This document shows positions 33,884-43,917 of a stretch of DNA of 64,000 bases, piece after piece. Source of the DNA: Pedobacter sp. Leaf176 (lineage in GTDB: Bacteria; Bacteroidota; Bacteroidia; Sphingobacteriales; Sphingobacteriaceae); contig NZ_LMPD01000005.1 of the NCBI RefSeq assembly GCF_001424305.1, positions 1 through 64,000 of the forward strand. Direction: 5' to 3'. The translations under genes and the position numbers were made by a program. The notes below the pieces were generated by a model. It had not been told where the DNA came from. It saw only the letters and a program-made list of their open reading frames with translations, and searched no databases. Position 1 is the first letter of the stretch, and the number at the start of each line of letters is the position of its first letter.

Positions 33884-35404
33884 ATGGGTTTATTTTCTAA
33901 AAAGCCGATGCATCTATTGCTTGAAGAAGCGGGAGATTCTGGCAAAGGCTTAAAGCGTACACTTAGCGCAGGTGCATTGGTCGCATTAGGTGTAGGAGCT
34001 ATTATTGGTGCCGGTTTATTCGTTCGTACTGCAGCCGCAGCTGCTCAAAATGCCGGTCCTTCAGTTACAATAGGTTTCATCATTGCTGCTATCGGCTGTG
34101 CTTTAGCAGGATTATGTTACGCTGAATTATCATCATCTATTCCAATTTCCGGTAGTGCATATACCTATACTTATGCAACTATGGGCGAGTTGATGGCATG
34201 GGTAATTGGTTGGGATTTAGTACTGGAATACGCTGTAGGTGCTGCTACTGTTGGTATTGCCTGGAGTGAATATTTAAACAAACTATTAGTTGAAGTGCTG
34301 CATATGGCGCCTATACCTTATGAATGGTGCCACTCTCCATTTCAATCGCACCCCGACGGAACTGTTAACGGAATCATGAACCTGCCTGCATTGTTTATTG
34401 TTGGTATATTAAGTTTATTACTTATAAAAGGAACTTCTGAATCTGCTTTTGTAAACGGACTTATCGTTATTACTAAAGTGGCCATCGTAATTTTAATCAT
34501 TGTTTTAGGCTGGGGCTTTATTAATGAAGCTAACCACCATCCATACATTCCACCAGCAACAACATATGTCGATCACGCCGGCATTAGCCATAGTTTTGGT
34601 GGATTCTGGGGTGTAGTTGGCGCCGCTGGAACGGTATTCTTCGCTTTCATTGGTTTCGATGCCGTTAGTACCGCTGCTCAGGAAACTAAAAATCCAAAAA
34701 CAGCAATGCCTATTGGTATTTTAGGCTCATTAGCGGTTTGTACAGTTCTTTACATTCTTTTTGCGCATGTGTTAACAGGTATTGCACCCGTTGAGTTCTT
34801 TAGAACTAAAGGCGGCGAAGCTTCTGTTGTTGCTGCGATAAGTGAATACATGACCGGTTACGGCTGGTTAGCAAAGTTGGTTACAGTTGCTATTTTAGCT
34901 GGTTTCTCTTCTGTAATCCTGGTGATGTTATTGGGTCAAAGCCGTGTATTTTATTCTATGAGTAAAGATGGGTTATTACCAAAAATGTTTAGCGATTTAC
35001 ACCCTAAATTTAAAACACCATATAAAGCAAACCTGGTAATCTTAGTGATTGTAGGGCTGTTTGCAGCATTTATTCCTGGTGATGTTGTAGGCGATATGAC
35101 CAGTATTGGTACATTATTCGCATTTATGTTGGTATGCGTTGCTGTAATTATTTTAAGAAAAACGGATCCTGATCTTCCACGTCAATTCAGAACACCTTGG
35201 GTACCATTAATTCCAATTCTGGGTGTACTTGCCTGCGGATTAATGATTCTTGGTTTAGGCTGGACAAATTGGCTGAGACTATTTGGCTGGTTAGCTTTAG
35301 GCTTTATTATCTATTTTGGATATAGCGCTAAACATTCCGTTTTAGGTAAAACAGGAAAAGCAGTTCACCCAACAGATCCTCCAAAACCAGAAATATTAGA
35401 TTAG
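33884..35404 (+). CDS. APC-family amino acid permease (CAT-like)
   Basis: 506 residues, twelve to fourteen membrane helices. Begins with a short cytoplasmic segment, then GVGAIIGAGLFVRTA (substrate motif), YAELSSSIPISGSAYTYTYATMGE and FIGFDAVSTAAQETKNPKTAMPIGI, all typical of the cationic amino acid transporter branch (YfnA-like). Substrate unproven. Unlike the permease at 29815, it has the long CAT-type loop after helix 4 region (PYEWCHSPFQSHPDG). Terminated by its own hairpin. Confidence 0.9.
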   Translation: MGLFSKKPMHLLLEEAGDSGKGLKRTLSAGALVALGVGAIIGAGLFVRTAAAAAQNAGPSVTIGFIIAAIGCALAGLCYAELSSSIPISGSAYTYTYATMGELMAWVIGWDLVLEYAVGAATVGIAWSEYLNKLLVEVLHMAPIPYEWCHSPFQSHPDGTVNGIMNLPALFIVGILSLLLIKGTSESAFVNGLIVITKVAIVILIIVLGWGFINEANHHPYIPPATTYVDHAGISHSFGGFWGVVGAAGTVFFAFIGFDAVSTAAQETKNPKTAMPIGILGSLAVCTVLYILFAHVLTGIAPVEFFRTKGGEASVVAAISEYMTGYGWLAKLVTVAILAGFSSVILVMLLGQSRVFYSMSKDGLLPKMFSDLHPKFKTPYKANLVILVIVGLFAAFIPGDVVGDMTSIGTLFAFMLVCVAVIILRKTDPDLPRQFRTPWVPLIPILGVLACGLMILGLGWTNWLRLFGWLALGFIIYFGYSAKHSVLGKTGKAVHPTDPPKPEILD

Positions 35405-35426
35405 TATTTTAAATTTCAATATTTTT

Positions 35427-35451
35427 AAGCCCCGCTGAAAATGCGGGGCTT
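35427..35451 (+). terminator. Terminator after the CAT-like permease gene
   Basis: Stem AAGCCCCGC / GCGGGGCTT with a 7-base loop, followed by a T run. Confidence 0.9.
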
Positions 35452-35453
35452 TT

Positions 35454-35487
35454 TTTGTGTTAAATAATTGTTAATAAATTACCTTTG
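35454..35487 (+). promoter_or_regulatory. Promoter of the porin gene
   Basis: TTTG (35454-35457), 22-bp spacer, TACCTTTG (35480-35487), 14 bp before the ATG. It begins within the T run of the upstream terminator, so the two transcription units are packed tightly. Confidence 0.6.
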
Positions 35488-35501
35488 CAGAAAAATTACT
35501 G

Positions 35502-36833
35502 ATGAATTTCCCCGAAAAGTCTATCAGAAGTAAGTGCATTGCTTCTGTGTTATTTTTAATCCTGGTTATAGGCGAAGCTTCTGCGCAGCGTACAATTAAC
35601 GATGTTATGGATTCAACTACAGTCAATCACTTATTAATTATCTCTAAAAAATACGGGTCTTTATCATTCAGTGGCTATTTACAACCTCAATTCCAGGTTG
35701 CACAAACAAACGGAACGCAGGCGGAATATCAGGGTGGGAATTTTGGAGAATTTACCAGTAATCGCTTTCGACTGAGGCGTGGGCGTTTGAGGGCAGATTA
35801 TATGTTGTTAACAGATGATGGCGCGCCTTCTACTTATTTTGTGCTTCAATTCGATGGCACGGAGCAAGGTGTTGCCATAAGAGATTTTTGGGGCAGGTAT
35901 TACGAAAATAAATGGAAAATCCTGGCGGTCACTTTAGGACTATCCGGCCGGCCGTTTGGGAATGAACTGCAATTATCATCATCGGTCAGGGAAGCTCCTG
36001 AGCGCGGAAGGATGTCACAAATTTTAATGAAAACAGAACGGGATTTAGGCGCTACTTTTACCTTAAACCCCAGGTGGAAAGACGCGAAGTTAAAAAACAT
36101 TTCATTGGATTTGGGTGTGTATAACGGCCAGGGTTTAGCCGGCGCAGGCGAATTCGATAATAGCAAAGATTTCATCGCCAGACTAAGTCATAAACCCTAC
36201 AAATTTAAATCCTTTACATTAGCGGGCGGAATAAGCACCCTGCAAGGCGGCTTGAATCATCGTTTGCCAGTAAGTTACAAAATGGAGCAAGTAAACGGAA
36301 GTTGGTTCATGGCTAAAGATTCATCTGCTTCCACGATAAATAAAGTTGCACCGAGAAGATATTATGGTGCCGATATTCAACTGTCAACCAATACACAAAG
36401 CTGGAAGTCGGAGCTGAGGGCCGAAGTTGTATCGGGATTACAAACAGGGACTTCAACAACATCCACTACACCTGGCTCCTATCCGGTCGACAATAAATCC
36501 ATTCCCCTACCCTACTACACACGAACTTTTACCGGTGCTTATTTCACATTCGTACAAACATTAAACAGCACAGACAATCAACTGATTTTAAAGTATGACT
36601 GGTACGATCCAAACAGTAAGGTAAAAGGCATGAATATTTCATCTCTTTCTGGATTATCTGCAGCTGACGTTCGATTTGACACATTTGGCTTTGGTCTTTT
36701 ACATCATTTCAATACCCACTTCAAAGCTGTGCTATATTACGATGTTATCAGAAATGAATCGACGCAAATTTCCGGTTATACCTCTGATAGGAAGGACAAT
36801 GTATTAACACTAAGAACACAATTCTATTTTTAA
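35502..36833 (+). CDS. Porin of the phosphate-selective O/P type
   Basis: 443-residue outer-membrane barrel with a signal peptide (VIGEASAQR). An N-terminal SFSGYLQPQFQVA strand followed by NRFRLRRGRLRADYML is characteristic of Porin_O_P-family proteins in Bacteroidota. It ends in a C-terminal aromatic (LRTQFYF). Selectivity is unknown; the family name does not prove phosphate transport. The next gene, marC, is 59 bp downstream. Confidence 0.85.
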   Translation: MNFPEKSIRSKCIASVLFLILVIGEASAQRTINDVMDSTTVNHLLIISKKYGSLSFSGYLQPQFQVAQTNGTQAEYQGGNFGEFTSNRFRLRRGRLRADYMLLTDDGAPSTYFVLQFDGTEQGVAIRDFWGRYYENKWKILAVTLGLSGRPFGNELQLSSSVREAPERGRMSQILMKTERDLGATFTLNPRWKDAKLKNISLDLGVYNGQGLAGAGEFDNSKDFIARLSHKPYKFKSFTLAGGISTLQGGLNHRLPVSYKMEQVNGSWFMAKDSSASTINKVAPRRYYGADIQLSTNTQSWKSELRAEVVSGLQTGTSTTSTTPGSYPVDNKSIPLPYYTRTFTGAYFTFVQTLNSTDNQLILKYDWYDPNSKVKGMNISSLSGLSAADVRFDTFGFGLLHHFNTHFKAVLYYDVIRNESTQISGYTSDRKDNVLTLRTQFYF

Positions 36834-36892
36834 TAACTTGATGCGTGAGGATTTAATCCAAATTCATCTACCTTTGTTAAAAATATTGCCCT

Positions 36893-37474
36893 ATGAAACT
36901 CGATTTTATGAATTTTAGCCTGAGTGAGATTTTATCTACCACGATGGTCCTTTTTGCCATTATCGACATTTTGGGCTCAATTCCTGTCGTTATCGAGCTT
37001 CGTAGAAAAGCCGGGCACATCGAATCGGAAAAGGCTTCGCTGGTTGCCGCTGGTTTGATGATTCTCTTTCTTTTTTTGGGCGAATCGCTATTAAAGGTTA
37101 TCGGCCTAGATGTCGAGTCCTTCGCTATTGCAGGTTCATTTGTCATATTCTTTATTGCCATGGAAATGGTTTTAGGTTTAACCATTTTTAAAGAAGAAGC
37201 ACCTGAAACAGTTTCAATCGTACCTTTAGCATTTCCGCTTATAGCCGGCGCGGGGACAATGACAACATTACTTTCTCTGAAAACTGAATACCATACTCAA
37301 AATATTCTGATAGGAATTGTCTTAAACATCATTTTCGTTTACTTCGTTTTAAAGAATACAAACAGGCTTGAAAAACTTTTTGGCAAGTCGGGATTAAACA
37401 TTCTTCGAAAAGCTTTCGGTGTAATTTTGCTGGCAATTGCGATAAAGTTGTTCAGGAATAATACAGGGCTATAG
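36893..37474 (+). CDS. MarC-family integral membrane protein
   Basis: 193 residues, six membrane helices. Signature parts: LFAIIDILGSIPVVIEL, FFIAMEMVLG and VPLAFPLIAGAGTMTTLL. The family's role is not established despite the historical link to multiple antibiotic resistance. It follows a TACCTTTG at 36869-36876 (no clear -33), so it may have its own promoter. Confidence 0.88.
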   Translation: MKLDFMNFSLSEILSTTMVLFAIIDILGSIPVVIELRRKAGHIESEKASLVAAGLMILFLFLGESLLKVIGLDVESFAIAGSFVIFFIAMEMVLGLTIFKEEAPETVSIVPLAFPLIAGAGTMTTLLSLKTEYHTQNILIGIVLNIIFVYFVLKNTNRLEKLFGKSGLNILRKAFGVILLAIAIKLFRNNTGL

Positions 37475-37525
37475 AAAGCAACTGTAACAAATATTTAGTA
37501 TGTTTATCTAAACAATAAAGCTAAC

Positions 37526-37633
37526 ATGAACAGCTTTGAGACATATACTGTAATAATCGGCGTACTAGCCGTTTTAATTGAAGCCTTTAAGCACCTCAGG
37601 AAGAATTTTAAATCGTGGCTTGAGCACATGTAA
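37526..37633 (+). CDS. Possible 35-residue single-pass membrane peptide
   Basis: ATG-initiated frame encoding a peptide with one hydrophobic segment (TYTVIIGVLAVLIEAF) and a basic C-terminal part (KHLRKNFKSWLEHM). It lies in the 206-bp gap between marC and the methyltransferase gene. AATAAAGC upstream gives no real ribosome-binding site. Composition fits a small membrane protein, but length alone cannot exclude chance. Confidence 0.35.
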   Translation: MNSFETYTVIIGVLAVLIEAFKHLRKNFKSWLEHM

Positions 37634-37680
37634 AGTAGGACTGATTTACGCCTGTTTGACTAATTCACCCCTTTTTTTCC

Positions 37681-38844
37681 TTAGTTTTTCTTAATCAATC
37701 TTGCGACAAACATCGTATCTGCATTTTTTCCATAGCCCTTAATTAACTCCATCGACTCTAATTCCAAAGGCAGATTTTCGGTGATGTGTTTAACTACATC
37801 TTCATTTTCTTGGGCAAAGGCCGAGCAGGTAATGTAAATAAGTGGTTTACCGGGTTTCAGATATCCAACAACATTATTTACAATTGCTTTTTGAATTGTC
37901 GAGAACTGGCTGATTTTACGTTCTTCAAAAAACGTAAGCATTTCAGGTGTTCTTCCCCAGGTTCCCGACCCAGTGCAAGGCGCATCGAGAATTATGCCAT
38001 CAAAAGCATAATGATGTAGAATCTGGTCGTTATTTTTTAGGAGGTCTAATTCTTTTTTTTGGTATTTTCTTATGCCAGCCAACCTGAAACGTTCGTCTAA
38101 ATTTAATAAAACGCTTTCTCTTAGATCAGTTACTAATAAATCTAATATGGGTTCTATACTATGCAATAGTAATGTTTTCCCACCAGAAGCAGCACAACAA
38201 TCCCACCATTTATCCCACTTATTAGGCTTAAAATATATTCCCGTATGCTGCGAAGATAAATCCTGAACCTGGTATGAACCTTCAGCCAGGATATTTTCGA
38301 GTTTGGTTCCGTTTGGTAAAGAAAGCGAAGTTTCAGAAATCTGCTTTACATCAATATTTTCGGCCTGAAGTTTAGATACAACTGACGAAACGCTACTTGC
38401 AGCAACCCTTATAAAAAGATTGGGTTGAAGAAAAAAAGACTTGTAAAAATCGGCTTTGTCAATATCGCCAGATAGATGGTTATTAAATGGGTAAACTTCT
38501 TTTAAGTTAAATTCAGGATATTTTGAAGAGATCAAGTCGATTTTTTCATCTTGTGAAGCCGTAATTTTCTCAGCCAAATCAGGTAGGTTCTTCTCTACAA
38601 TAAGGCTTAAGCTATCATGACATAGAAAGTCCGCCACACTTAATCTTTCCTCATGACCAAGGCTTGATAGTGCCTTACCTAAGCGGAAAAAGCTGTAAAG
38701 ATGTCTTGTTGCCCATCTTCTATCTGATGAGCCCATTTGTTTATTTTGCTTGAAATATGCTGGCAAAAAACGATGCAAAGGCAAACTTCCATCATAATTT
38801 AGCAGCACTTGTTCGAAGGCTTTCAGCTGGTGTTCTACTCTCAT
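37681..38844 (-). CDS. RsmB/NOP-family rRNA cytosine methyltransferase
   Basis: 387 residues. C-terminal Rossmann methyltransferase: SAM-binding WWDCCAASGGKTLLL, catalytic pair Cys in DAPCTGSGTWGRTPEM and Cys in YITCSAF, the two-cysteine mechanism of m5C RNA methyltransferases. The N-terminal about 170 residues are a helical domain like the NusB-type region of RsmB. Target most likely 16S rRNA. The downstream-end gene order (before it the ligand-binding lipoprotein) does not add functional information. Confidence 0.87.
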   Translation of the reverse strand: MRVEHQLKAFEQVLLNYDGSLPLHRFLPAYFKQNKQMGSSDRRWATRHLYSFFRLGKALSSLGHEERLSVADFLCHDSLSLIVEKNLPDLAEKITASQDEKIDLISSKYPEFNLKEVYPFNNHLSGDIDKADFYKSFFLQPNLFIRVAASSVSSVVSKLQAENIDVKQISETSLSLPNGTKLENILAEGSYQVQDLSSQHTGIYFKPNKWDKWWDCCAASGGKTLLLHSIEPILDLLVTDLRESVLLNLDERFRLAGIRKYQKKELDLLKNNDQILHHYAFDGIILDAPCTGSGTWGRTPEMLTFFEERKISQFSTIQKAIVNNVVGYLKPGKPLIYITCSAFAQENEDVVKHITENLPLELESMELIKGYGKNADTMFVARLIKKN

Positions 38845-38863
38845 CCTATTAAATTATAAAATT

Positions 38864-40084
38864 TTACTCAATTATATTTAAAGCAAAATTCCTGTATCTC
38901 AAAAGCATCACATTTGTGTTTATGTAACCAAATTGTTCATCGCGAACAAAGGTGAACGTATTATGCAGTCCTTTATATTTTTCTTTCGAAAGATATTCCA
39001 GATAATCCTCTCCATAAGTAGCCATTAACTTACCGAAATAGAACGCTTCATCAAAGCCTTTAAATGCATATTCACCAGGCTCAAAGCCAAATTTCTTCCT
39101 ATAATTTTTGATGAAGTTAATAACATTAGAATTCATATAATCAATTTTATACGAAGAAGATATAACCGCATTTAAACCCTGCAATTTATCAGCAGGATAA
39201 TTTTGCTTTGACCAAAGCGGATGACCAAACAGGTTTAACGCATAGCCACCTGTTGGCAAATTTCTAAGCTTATAAAGCTTTTCTATTGTGGGTAAAACAA
39301 AGGCCCTATCACTTGAGGTAACTACAATAGCATACTGCTTTCCTTTAATCATTTTAGTTTCGAAAGCAAAGGCTGAAGCATACTCCTGGACTATAAATTT
39401 ACTTGAAGTTTGGTTTAAAAAAAATTTCCTAAAGGGCACAGCAAACTGTTCATCATCTGTTTTTTTAGGATTGATGATTACAATTATGGTGTTAGATGCA
39501 TTATAAGTTTTCGAAATATAAGTTGCTATCTTCTTCGCATGCAAATCAATATTAGCTACAATCGATATTAAATTTGGATTGTTAAATTCGGCAGGGCTTG
39601 AAGCCGCTAAAGGTGAAACGACAGGTACGTTGTTTAGCTTAGAATAATTGGTAAAATATTTAATTCCTTCAGGGAAAACCGGGCCAATAACTAGATTGCT
39701 TTTTCTGAAATTATCTTGTTTGTACAACAATCCAATGTGTGCATTATCGTCTTGGGTATCATAAACATTAAGTTTAAAATTTAAGCCCGAAGCAGCTACC
39801 GAATCTAAACCCAATTTAAATCCCTGGTAAAAATCAATCGGCATTGCATACTTCTCCACATCTGCTTTACTCATTGATCTTAAGTTGACATCATCCAATT
39901 TAAAAGGAATAAGCAATGAAATACTTGCCTGAGAAAACTTCTTAACTGATTTTTTCTCCGCCGGCTTTTCTTTCTCTACTGGCTTTTTGACCGGTTCTGT
40001 TTTCACTGTAGCGATTTTAGGAGAACAAGCTCCCAAAATCAAAGCAGGCAGAATTAAAAGCCAATATTTTCTTTTTAACGTCAT
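38864..40084 (-). CDS. Periplasmic binding protein-like lipoprotein
   Basis: 406 residues starting MTLKRKYWLLILPALILGACSPK, a clear lipobox (LGAC). A Lys/Glu/Pro-rich linker (about 25-50) precedes a type I periplasmic-binding fold of the ABC/receptor ligand-binding (LivJ/LppC-like) kind: YQGFKLGLDSV, VIGPVFPEGIKYF, VPVVSPLAASSP, TYNASNTIIVI. No ABC permease genes are adjacent, so it may be a cell-wall-associated or sensory binding protein instead of a transporter part. Start 40084 is preferred over 40114, which puts ten polar/hydrophobic residues before the basic n-region. Confidence 0.78.
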   Translation of the reverse strand: MTLKRKYWLLILPALILGACSPKIATVKTEPVKKPVEKEKPAEKKSVKKFSQASISLLIPFKLDDVNLRSMSKADVEKYAMPIDFYQGFKLGLDSVAASGLNFKLNVYDTQDDNAHIGLLYKQDNFRKSNLVIGPVFPEGIKYFTNYSKLNNVPVVSPLAASSPAEFNNPNLISIVANIDLHAKKIATYISKTYNASNTIIVIINPKKTDDEQFAVPFRKFFLNQTSSKFIVQEYASAFAFETKMIKGKQYAIVVTSSDRAFVLPTIEKLYKLRNLPTGGYALNLFGHPLWSKQNYPADKLQGLNAVISSSYKIDYMNSNVINFIKNYRKKFGFEPGEYAFKGFDEAFYFGKLMATYGEDYLEYLSKEKYKGLHNTFTFVRDEQFGYINTNVMLLRYRNFALNIIE

Positions 40085-40179
40085 TGTATTGTTTTTAACA
40101 AAATATGCTGACAAAAGTTATACCTTATGCCAGCATATATAATATTAGTGATAAAAATTTGAATCAGTGTAACTGATAT

Positions 40180-41712
40180 TTATTCCCACTCGATAGTTGC
40201 AGGTGGTTTAGAGCTGATGTCATAAACAACCCTATTGATACCTTTAACTTTATTTATAATTTCATTGGAGATTTTTGCCAAAACAGGGTAAGGTAAGTGA
40301 CACCAATCAGCTGTCATACCATCAACTGATTCCACAGCTCGCAAGCAAATTACGTTTTCGTAAGTACGCTCATCGCCCATTACACCTACTGATTGTACGG
40401 GTAAAAAGATTGCACCTGCCTGCCAAACTTTATCATATAAACCTGCTGTCTTTAATTCATTAATATAAATTGAATCCGCGTGTTGAAGAATTTCAACTTT
40501 TTCTGCAGTTACGTCGCCCAGTATTCTTATTGCCAAACCTGGCCCAGGAAAAGGGTGGCGCCCTAAAATAACATCATCAATACCCAAAGCTTTACCGACT
40601 CTCCTAACTTCATCTTTAAATAGAGTTTTAAGTGGCTCAACGACTTTTAATTTCATAAAATCGGGTAGGCCTCCAACATTATGGTGGGATTTTATCGTTG
40701 CTGATGGGCCGTTAACGGAAATGGATTCGATAACGTCTGGATAAATTGTACCCTGGCCTAACCAGTTTACACCAGTAACTTCATGAGCCGCATCATCAAA
40801 AACTTCAATAAAAACCCTGCCGATTGCTTTTCTTTTTAACTCAGGATCTTTTAAACCTGCAAGCTGGCTAAGGAACCTGTCTTTAGCATCGATACCTTTA
40901 ATATTCAGGCCCATGTGCTTGTATTGTTCCAGCACTTGTTCATATTCATCTTTACGTAAAAGACCATTATCAACAAAAATACAGTGTAGGTTTGTTCCGA
41001 TTGCTTTGTGTAGCAGAACTGCAGCTACGCTGCTATCAACACCACCTGAAAGGCCTAAAACAACTTTATCATCACCAAGTTTTTCCTGCAAATCGGCAAT
41101 TGTAGTTTCAATGAATGCAGCAGAAGTCCAATCCTGACTACAGCCACAAATATCAACTAAAAAGTTTTCCAAAAGAACTTTACCATCAATGCTGTGAGTT
41201 ACTTCGGGGTGGAACTGAATGGCATAGGTGTCAGAATCTTTAATATGATAAGCAGCAACTTTTACACTTTCGGTGCTGGCAATTAGCTCGGCACCTTCAG
41301 GCATTTGGGTAATGGTATCGCCATGACTCATCCAAACCTGCGAATCAATGTTGATGCCTTTAAATAATTTATTTTCCTGGTTTACAAAACTAAGGTTTGC
41401 ACGACCATATTCACGAGTCGACGAAGCACGAACGTCACCACCTGATTGTTGTGCAATGTATTGTGCACCGTAACAAACAGCTAGTACAGGAAATTTTAAG
41501 TGATAATTATTTAAATCAATCTGAGGTGCATCATCCTGACGAACAGAATAAGGACTTCCAGAGAAGATAACGCCTTTAACATCAGGGGTATTTATGTCAG
41601 GAAGATTGTTGAATGGGTATATTTCACAGTAAATATTCAGTTCGCGAACTCTACGGGCAATGAGTTGTGTAAATTGCGAACCAAAATCGACGATAATGAT
41701 TTTTTCTTGCAT
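40180..41712 (-). CDS. guaA: GMP synthase (glutamine-hydrolysing)
   Basis: 510 residues; converts XMP to GMP using glutamine and ATP. N-terminal class-I amidotransferase with Cys80 in [12 protein letters not shown] and the His/Glu pair in [13 protein letters not shown]-pyrophosphatase with [17 protein letters not shown]-terminal dimerisation domain ending PPATIEWE. Start 41712 ([10 protein letters not shown]) is chosen: a -7 element lies 4 bp upstream, which excludes the TTG at 41718. The downstream binding-protein gene is 95 bp away. Confidence 0.96.
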   Translation of the reverse strand: MQEKIIIVDFGSQFTQLIARRVRELNIYCEIYPFNNLPDINTPDVKGVIFSGSPYSVRQDDAPQIDLNNYHLKFPVLAVCYGAQYIAQQSGGDVRASSTREYGRANLSFVNQENKLFKGINIDSQVWMSHGDTITQMPEGAELIASTESVKVAAYHIKDSDTYAIQFHPEVTHSIDGKVLLENFLVDICGCSQDWTSAAFIETTIADLQEKLGDDKVVLGLSGGVDSSVAAVLLHKAIGTNLHCIFVDNGLLRKDEYEQVLEQYKHMGLNIKGIDAKDRFLSQLAGLKDPELKRKAIGRVFIEVFDDAAHEVTGVNWLGQGTIYPDVIESISVNGPSATIKSHHNVGGLPDFMKLKVVEPLKTLFKDEVRRVGKALGIDDVILGRHPFPGPGLAIRILGDVTAEKVEILQHADSIYINELKTAGLYDKVWQAGAIFLPVQSVGVMGDERTYENVICLRAVESVDGMTADWCHLPYPVLAKISNEIINKVKGINRVVYDISSKPPATIEWE

Positions 41713-41715
41713 CCG

Positions 41716-41723
41716 CAAAGATA
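41716..41723 (-). promoter_or_regulatory. guaA -7 element, near-leaderless
   Basis: Minus-strand TATCTTTG ending 3 bp before the ATG. No perfect -33 TTG is seen at 17-23 bp (TTA at about 20 bp). Confidence 0.5.
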
Positions 41724-41821
41724 GGGAAAGAAAGGGAATTGTTAAATTGTTTTATTGTTATTTATAGCCAATCTATCAATTCAACAATAAAGCAATTTAT
41801 AGCTAATCAATATACACTATA

Positions 41822-42280
41822 TTAAGACTCCATCAACTTAACCTCCACTCCGAACTTCCTTAGAAAATCTACCCCCTCATCACTTGGCAAGCCTTTATAT
41901 GCTGCATATGATTTAGAATAATAAACTAATTTAATCCCCGAAGACAGAATCAATCTTGCACAGGCGATACATGGTGATAATGTGGTGTACAAGGTACAGC
42001 CTTCAATTTTAGCTCCATTTTTTGAAGCATAAAGTATGGCATTTTCTTCAGCGTGAAGTGCGAGAGAACAACTTCCTTTGCTATCGCGTGCGCAACCTGT
42101 ATCAGGCCATTCTTCATCGCAATTATGCGTTCCAGCCGGCGGACCATTGTAACCGATAGAAATTATGCGTGTATCTTTGGTTAATACTGCGCCAACATGG
42201 GCGCGAACGCAATGAGAGCGGGTAGCCAGCTCAGTTGCGAGGTTCATAAATATGCTATCGAAGCTTGGTTTATTAATCAT
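41822..42280 (-). CDS. Deoxycytidylate (dCMP) deaminase family protein
   Basis: 152 residues; zinc-dependent deaminase converting dCMP to dUMP for thymidylate supply. Zinc/catalytic motif HAEEN (His76, Glu78) and PCIAC (Cys104, Cys107). The insertion GYNGPPAGTHNCDEEWPDTGCARDSKG, with extra Cys/His/Asp, matches the dCMP-deaminase/ComEB group instead of plain cytidine deaminases. It lies downstream of the transporter gene but is separated by a terminator. Confidence 0.9.
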   Translation of the reverse strand: MINKPSFDSIFMNLATELATRSHCVRAHVGAVLTKDTRIISIGYNGPPAGTHNCDEEWPDTGCARDSKGSCSLALHAEENAILYASKNGAKIEGCTLYTTLSPCIACARLILSSGIKLVYYSKSYAAYKGLPSDEGVDFLRKFGVEVKLMES

Positions 42281-42294
42281 GTAAAAAATTAAAA

Positions 42295-42324
42295 AGCCAC
42301 AGAAAAATCAAGTTCTCTGTGGCT
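42295..42324 (-). terminator. Terminator after the FucP-like transporter gene
   Basis: Stem AGCCACAGA / TCTGTGGCT, followed by a T-rich run on the minus strand; 21 bp after the transporter stop and before the deaminase start. Confidence 0.8.
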
Positions 42325-42345
42325 GTAAAATTAGTTTATTATATT

Positions 42346-43779
42346 CTAATGTCCGCCGGCGATTTTCCGATCGAAATCTATACCTTGGGATTTTAATATT
42401 CCACTTACACGAATCGCATAGAAAGCCAGGTAAGCGAAGCAAAGCACGCCAACGATGTAACTGTATTGAATTCCTGTAAATTCAGATACATATCCTTGTA
42501 ACCAGCTAACAATACCACCACCCATAATCATCATAATTAAGAAACTACTACCCTGACTGGTGTTTTTACCTAAGCCGCTAACAGCCAGTGTAAAGATACA
42601 TGGCCACAATGTACTGCAGAATAAGCCAACGCTGGTAATAGCATATACACTAACCATCCCTGTAGTGAACATTCCAATTAACAAAGCACAAATACCGATT
42701 ACCGAGAAAATTAACAACATCCTAGCTGGATTTCCTTTGCTGGCCATATCAGCCAGGATTAACACTAAAATAATTAGGCCGTAAACGTAAAACGGAGCCA
42801 AATCATGTTTTGCGATCGCATTTACTGCCAAAAAAATTCCAAATGCCAAATAAGGGGCAATAAACCTTAAAACCTTTTGTGTTGTAATGTTATCTGTGAA
42901 AGCTTCAACAGCACCTGTCCAACGACCAATCATCATACTTGCCCAATAAAGAGAGATATATGGTGCAATGTCCTGAATCGCAAATCCTAAATCTTTTTCC
43001 ATGTATGCAGGTAAATTACTTGCTGTAGATACCTCAACACCCACATATACGAAGATAGCAATCATCCCTAAAACGAGTTGAGGGTATTTCAAAGCAGACC
43101 CTTTTGTTCCAAGCTCTTTATCATCGGCTTCAACTAAAGCAGGTCTGTCTGGCAATGATGATAGTTTTAAGAATATAGCAACAGCAATAAATGCCACGCC
43201 CAAAATTAGATAAGGCACCTTAACACTTTCGATGCTAATATTTGAATTTGCATTTGCCGCAGAACCGAAAATTGCAAAACTTACTACTAAAGGACCAATG
43301 GTTGTACCAAAATTATTTATGCCACCGGCTAAAGTCAAACGTTGTGAACCCGTTCTAATAGGACCTAAAGCAATTGCGAGCGGATTTGCAACAGTTTGTT
43401 GCAGCGAGAATCCCAAAGCAACGATAAACAGACCGGAAAGCATAAGGGGAAAAGAACCCAAATTTGCGGCAGGGTAAAATAACAATGTTCCTACAGCGGA
43501 TATAACAAGCCCCAATGCAAGCGAATTTTTATAACCCAGCTTATTTACAATATCCTGTTTAATTAAAACAGAAATGGCGTTATAAATTAGTGCACCTACT
43601 GTATATGCAATATAAAAAGCCAATGAAACCCACTGACTTTGACTTTGGGTTAGATCGAAAGCTTTTTTAAATACCGGAATTAAGATATCATTACTGGCTG
43701 CTACGAAACCCCAAAAAAAGAAAACTGTAACTAATGGAATAAATTGCGCCCACTTGGTTTGTGCTTGTTCCTGACTCAT
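42346..43779 (-). CDS. FucP-type sugar MFS transporter
   Basis: 477 residues, twelve membrane helices. VTVFFFWGFVAASNDILIPVFKKAF and LQQTVANPLAIALGP are signatures of the FucP/GluP sugar:H+ symporter subfamily of the major facilitator superfamily. Sugar specificity not determined. No sugar kinase or isomerase gene is nearby. The gene has its own terminator. Confidence 0.88.
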   Translation of the reverse strand: MSQEQAQTKWAQFIPLVTVFFFWGFVAASNDILIPVFKKAFDLTQSQSQWVSLAFYIAYTVGALIYNAISVLIKQDIVNKLGYKNSLALGLVISAVGTLLFYPAANLGSFPLMLSGLFIVALGFSLQQTVANPLAIALGPIRTGSQRLTLAGGINNFGTTIGPLVVSFAIFGSAANANSNISIESVKVPYLILGVAFIAVAIFLKLSSLPDRPALVEADDKELGTKGSALKYPQLVLGMIAIFVYVGVEVSTASNLPAYMEKDLGFAIQDIAPYISLYWASMMIGRWTGAVEAFTDNITTQKVLRFIAPYLAFGIFLAVNAIAKHDLAPFYVYGLIILVLILADMASKGNPARMLLIFSVIGICALLIGMFTTGMVSVYAITSVGLFCSTLWPCIFTLAVSGLGKNTSQGSSFLIMMIMGGGIVSWLQGYVSEFTGIQYSYIVGVLCFAYLAFYAIRVSGILKSQGIDFDRKIAGGH

Positions 43780-43917
43780 TTTTTTTTTAAATTTTAGTGG
43801 GTTAAACTTAAATAAAAAAAATTAAAAATGGCTATTTATGATGCCTTTGCGACAAAAATAAAGTTGATATGTTTAGCTTTAAATTGCATATTCGCATATT
43901 CATAAATAACACAATGC

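Noticed and set aside
40103..40138. ATATGCTG/CAGCATAT inverted repeat after guaA as terminator
   Set aside because: The stem is short with a 20-base loop and there is no T run; not strong enough to list.
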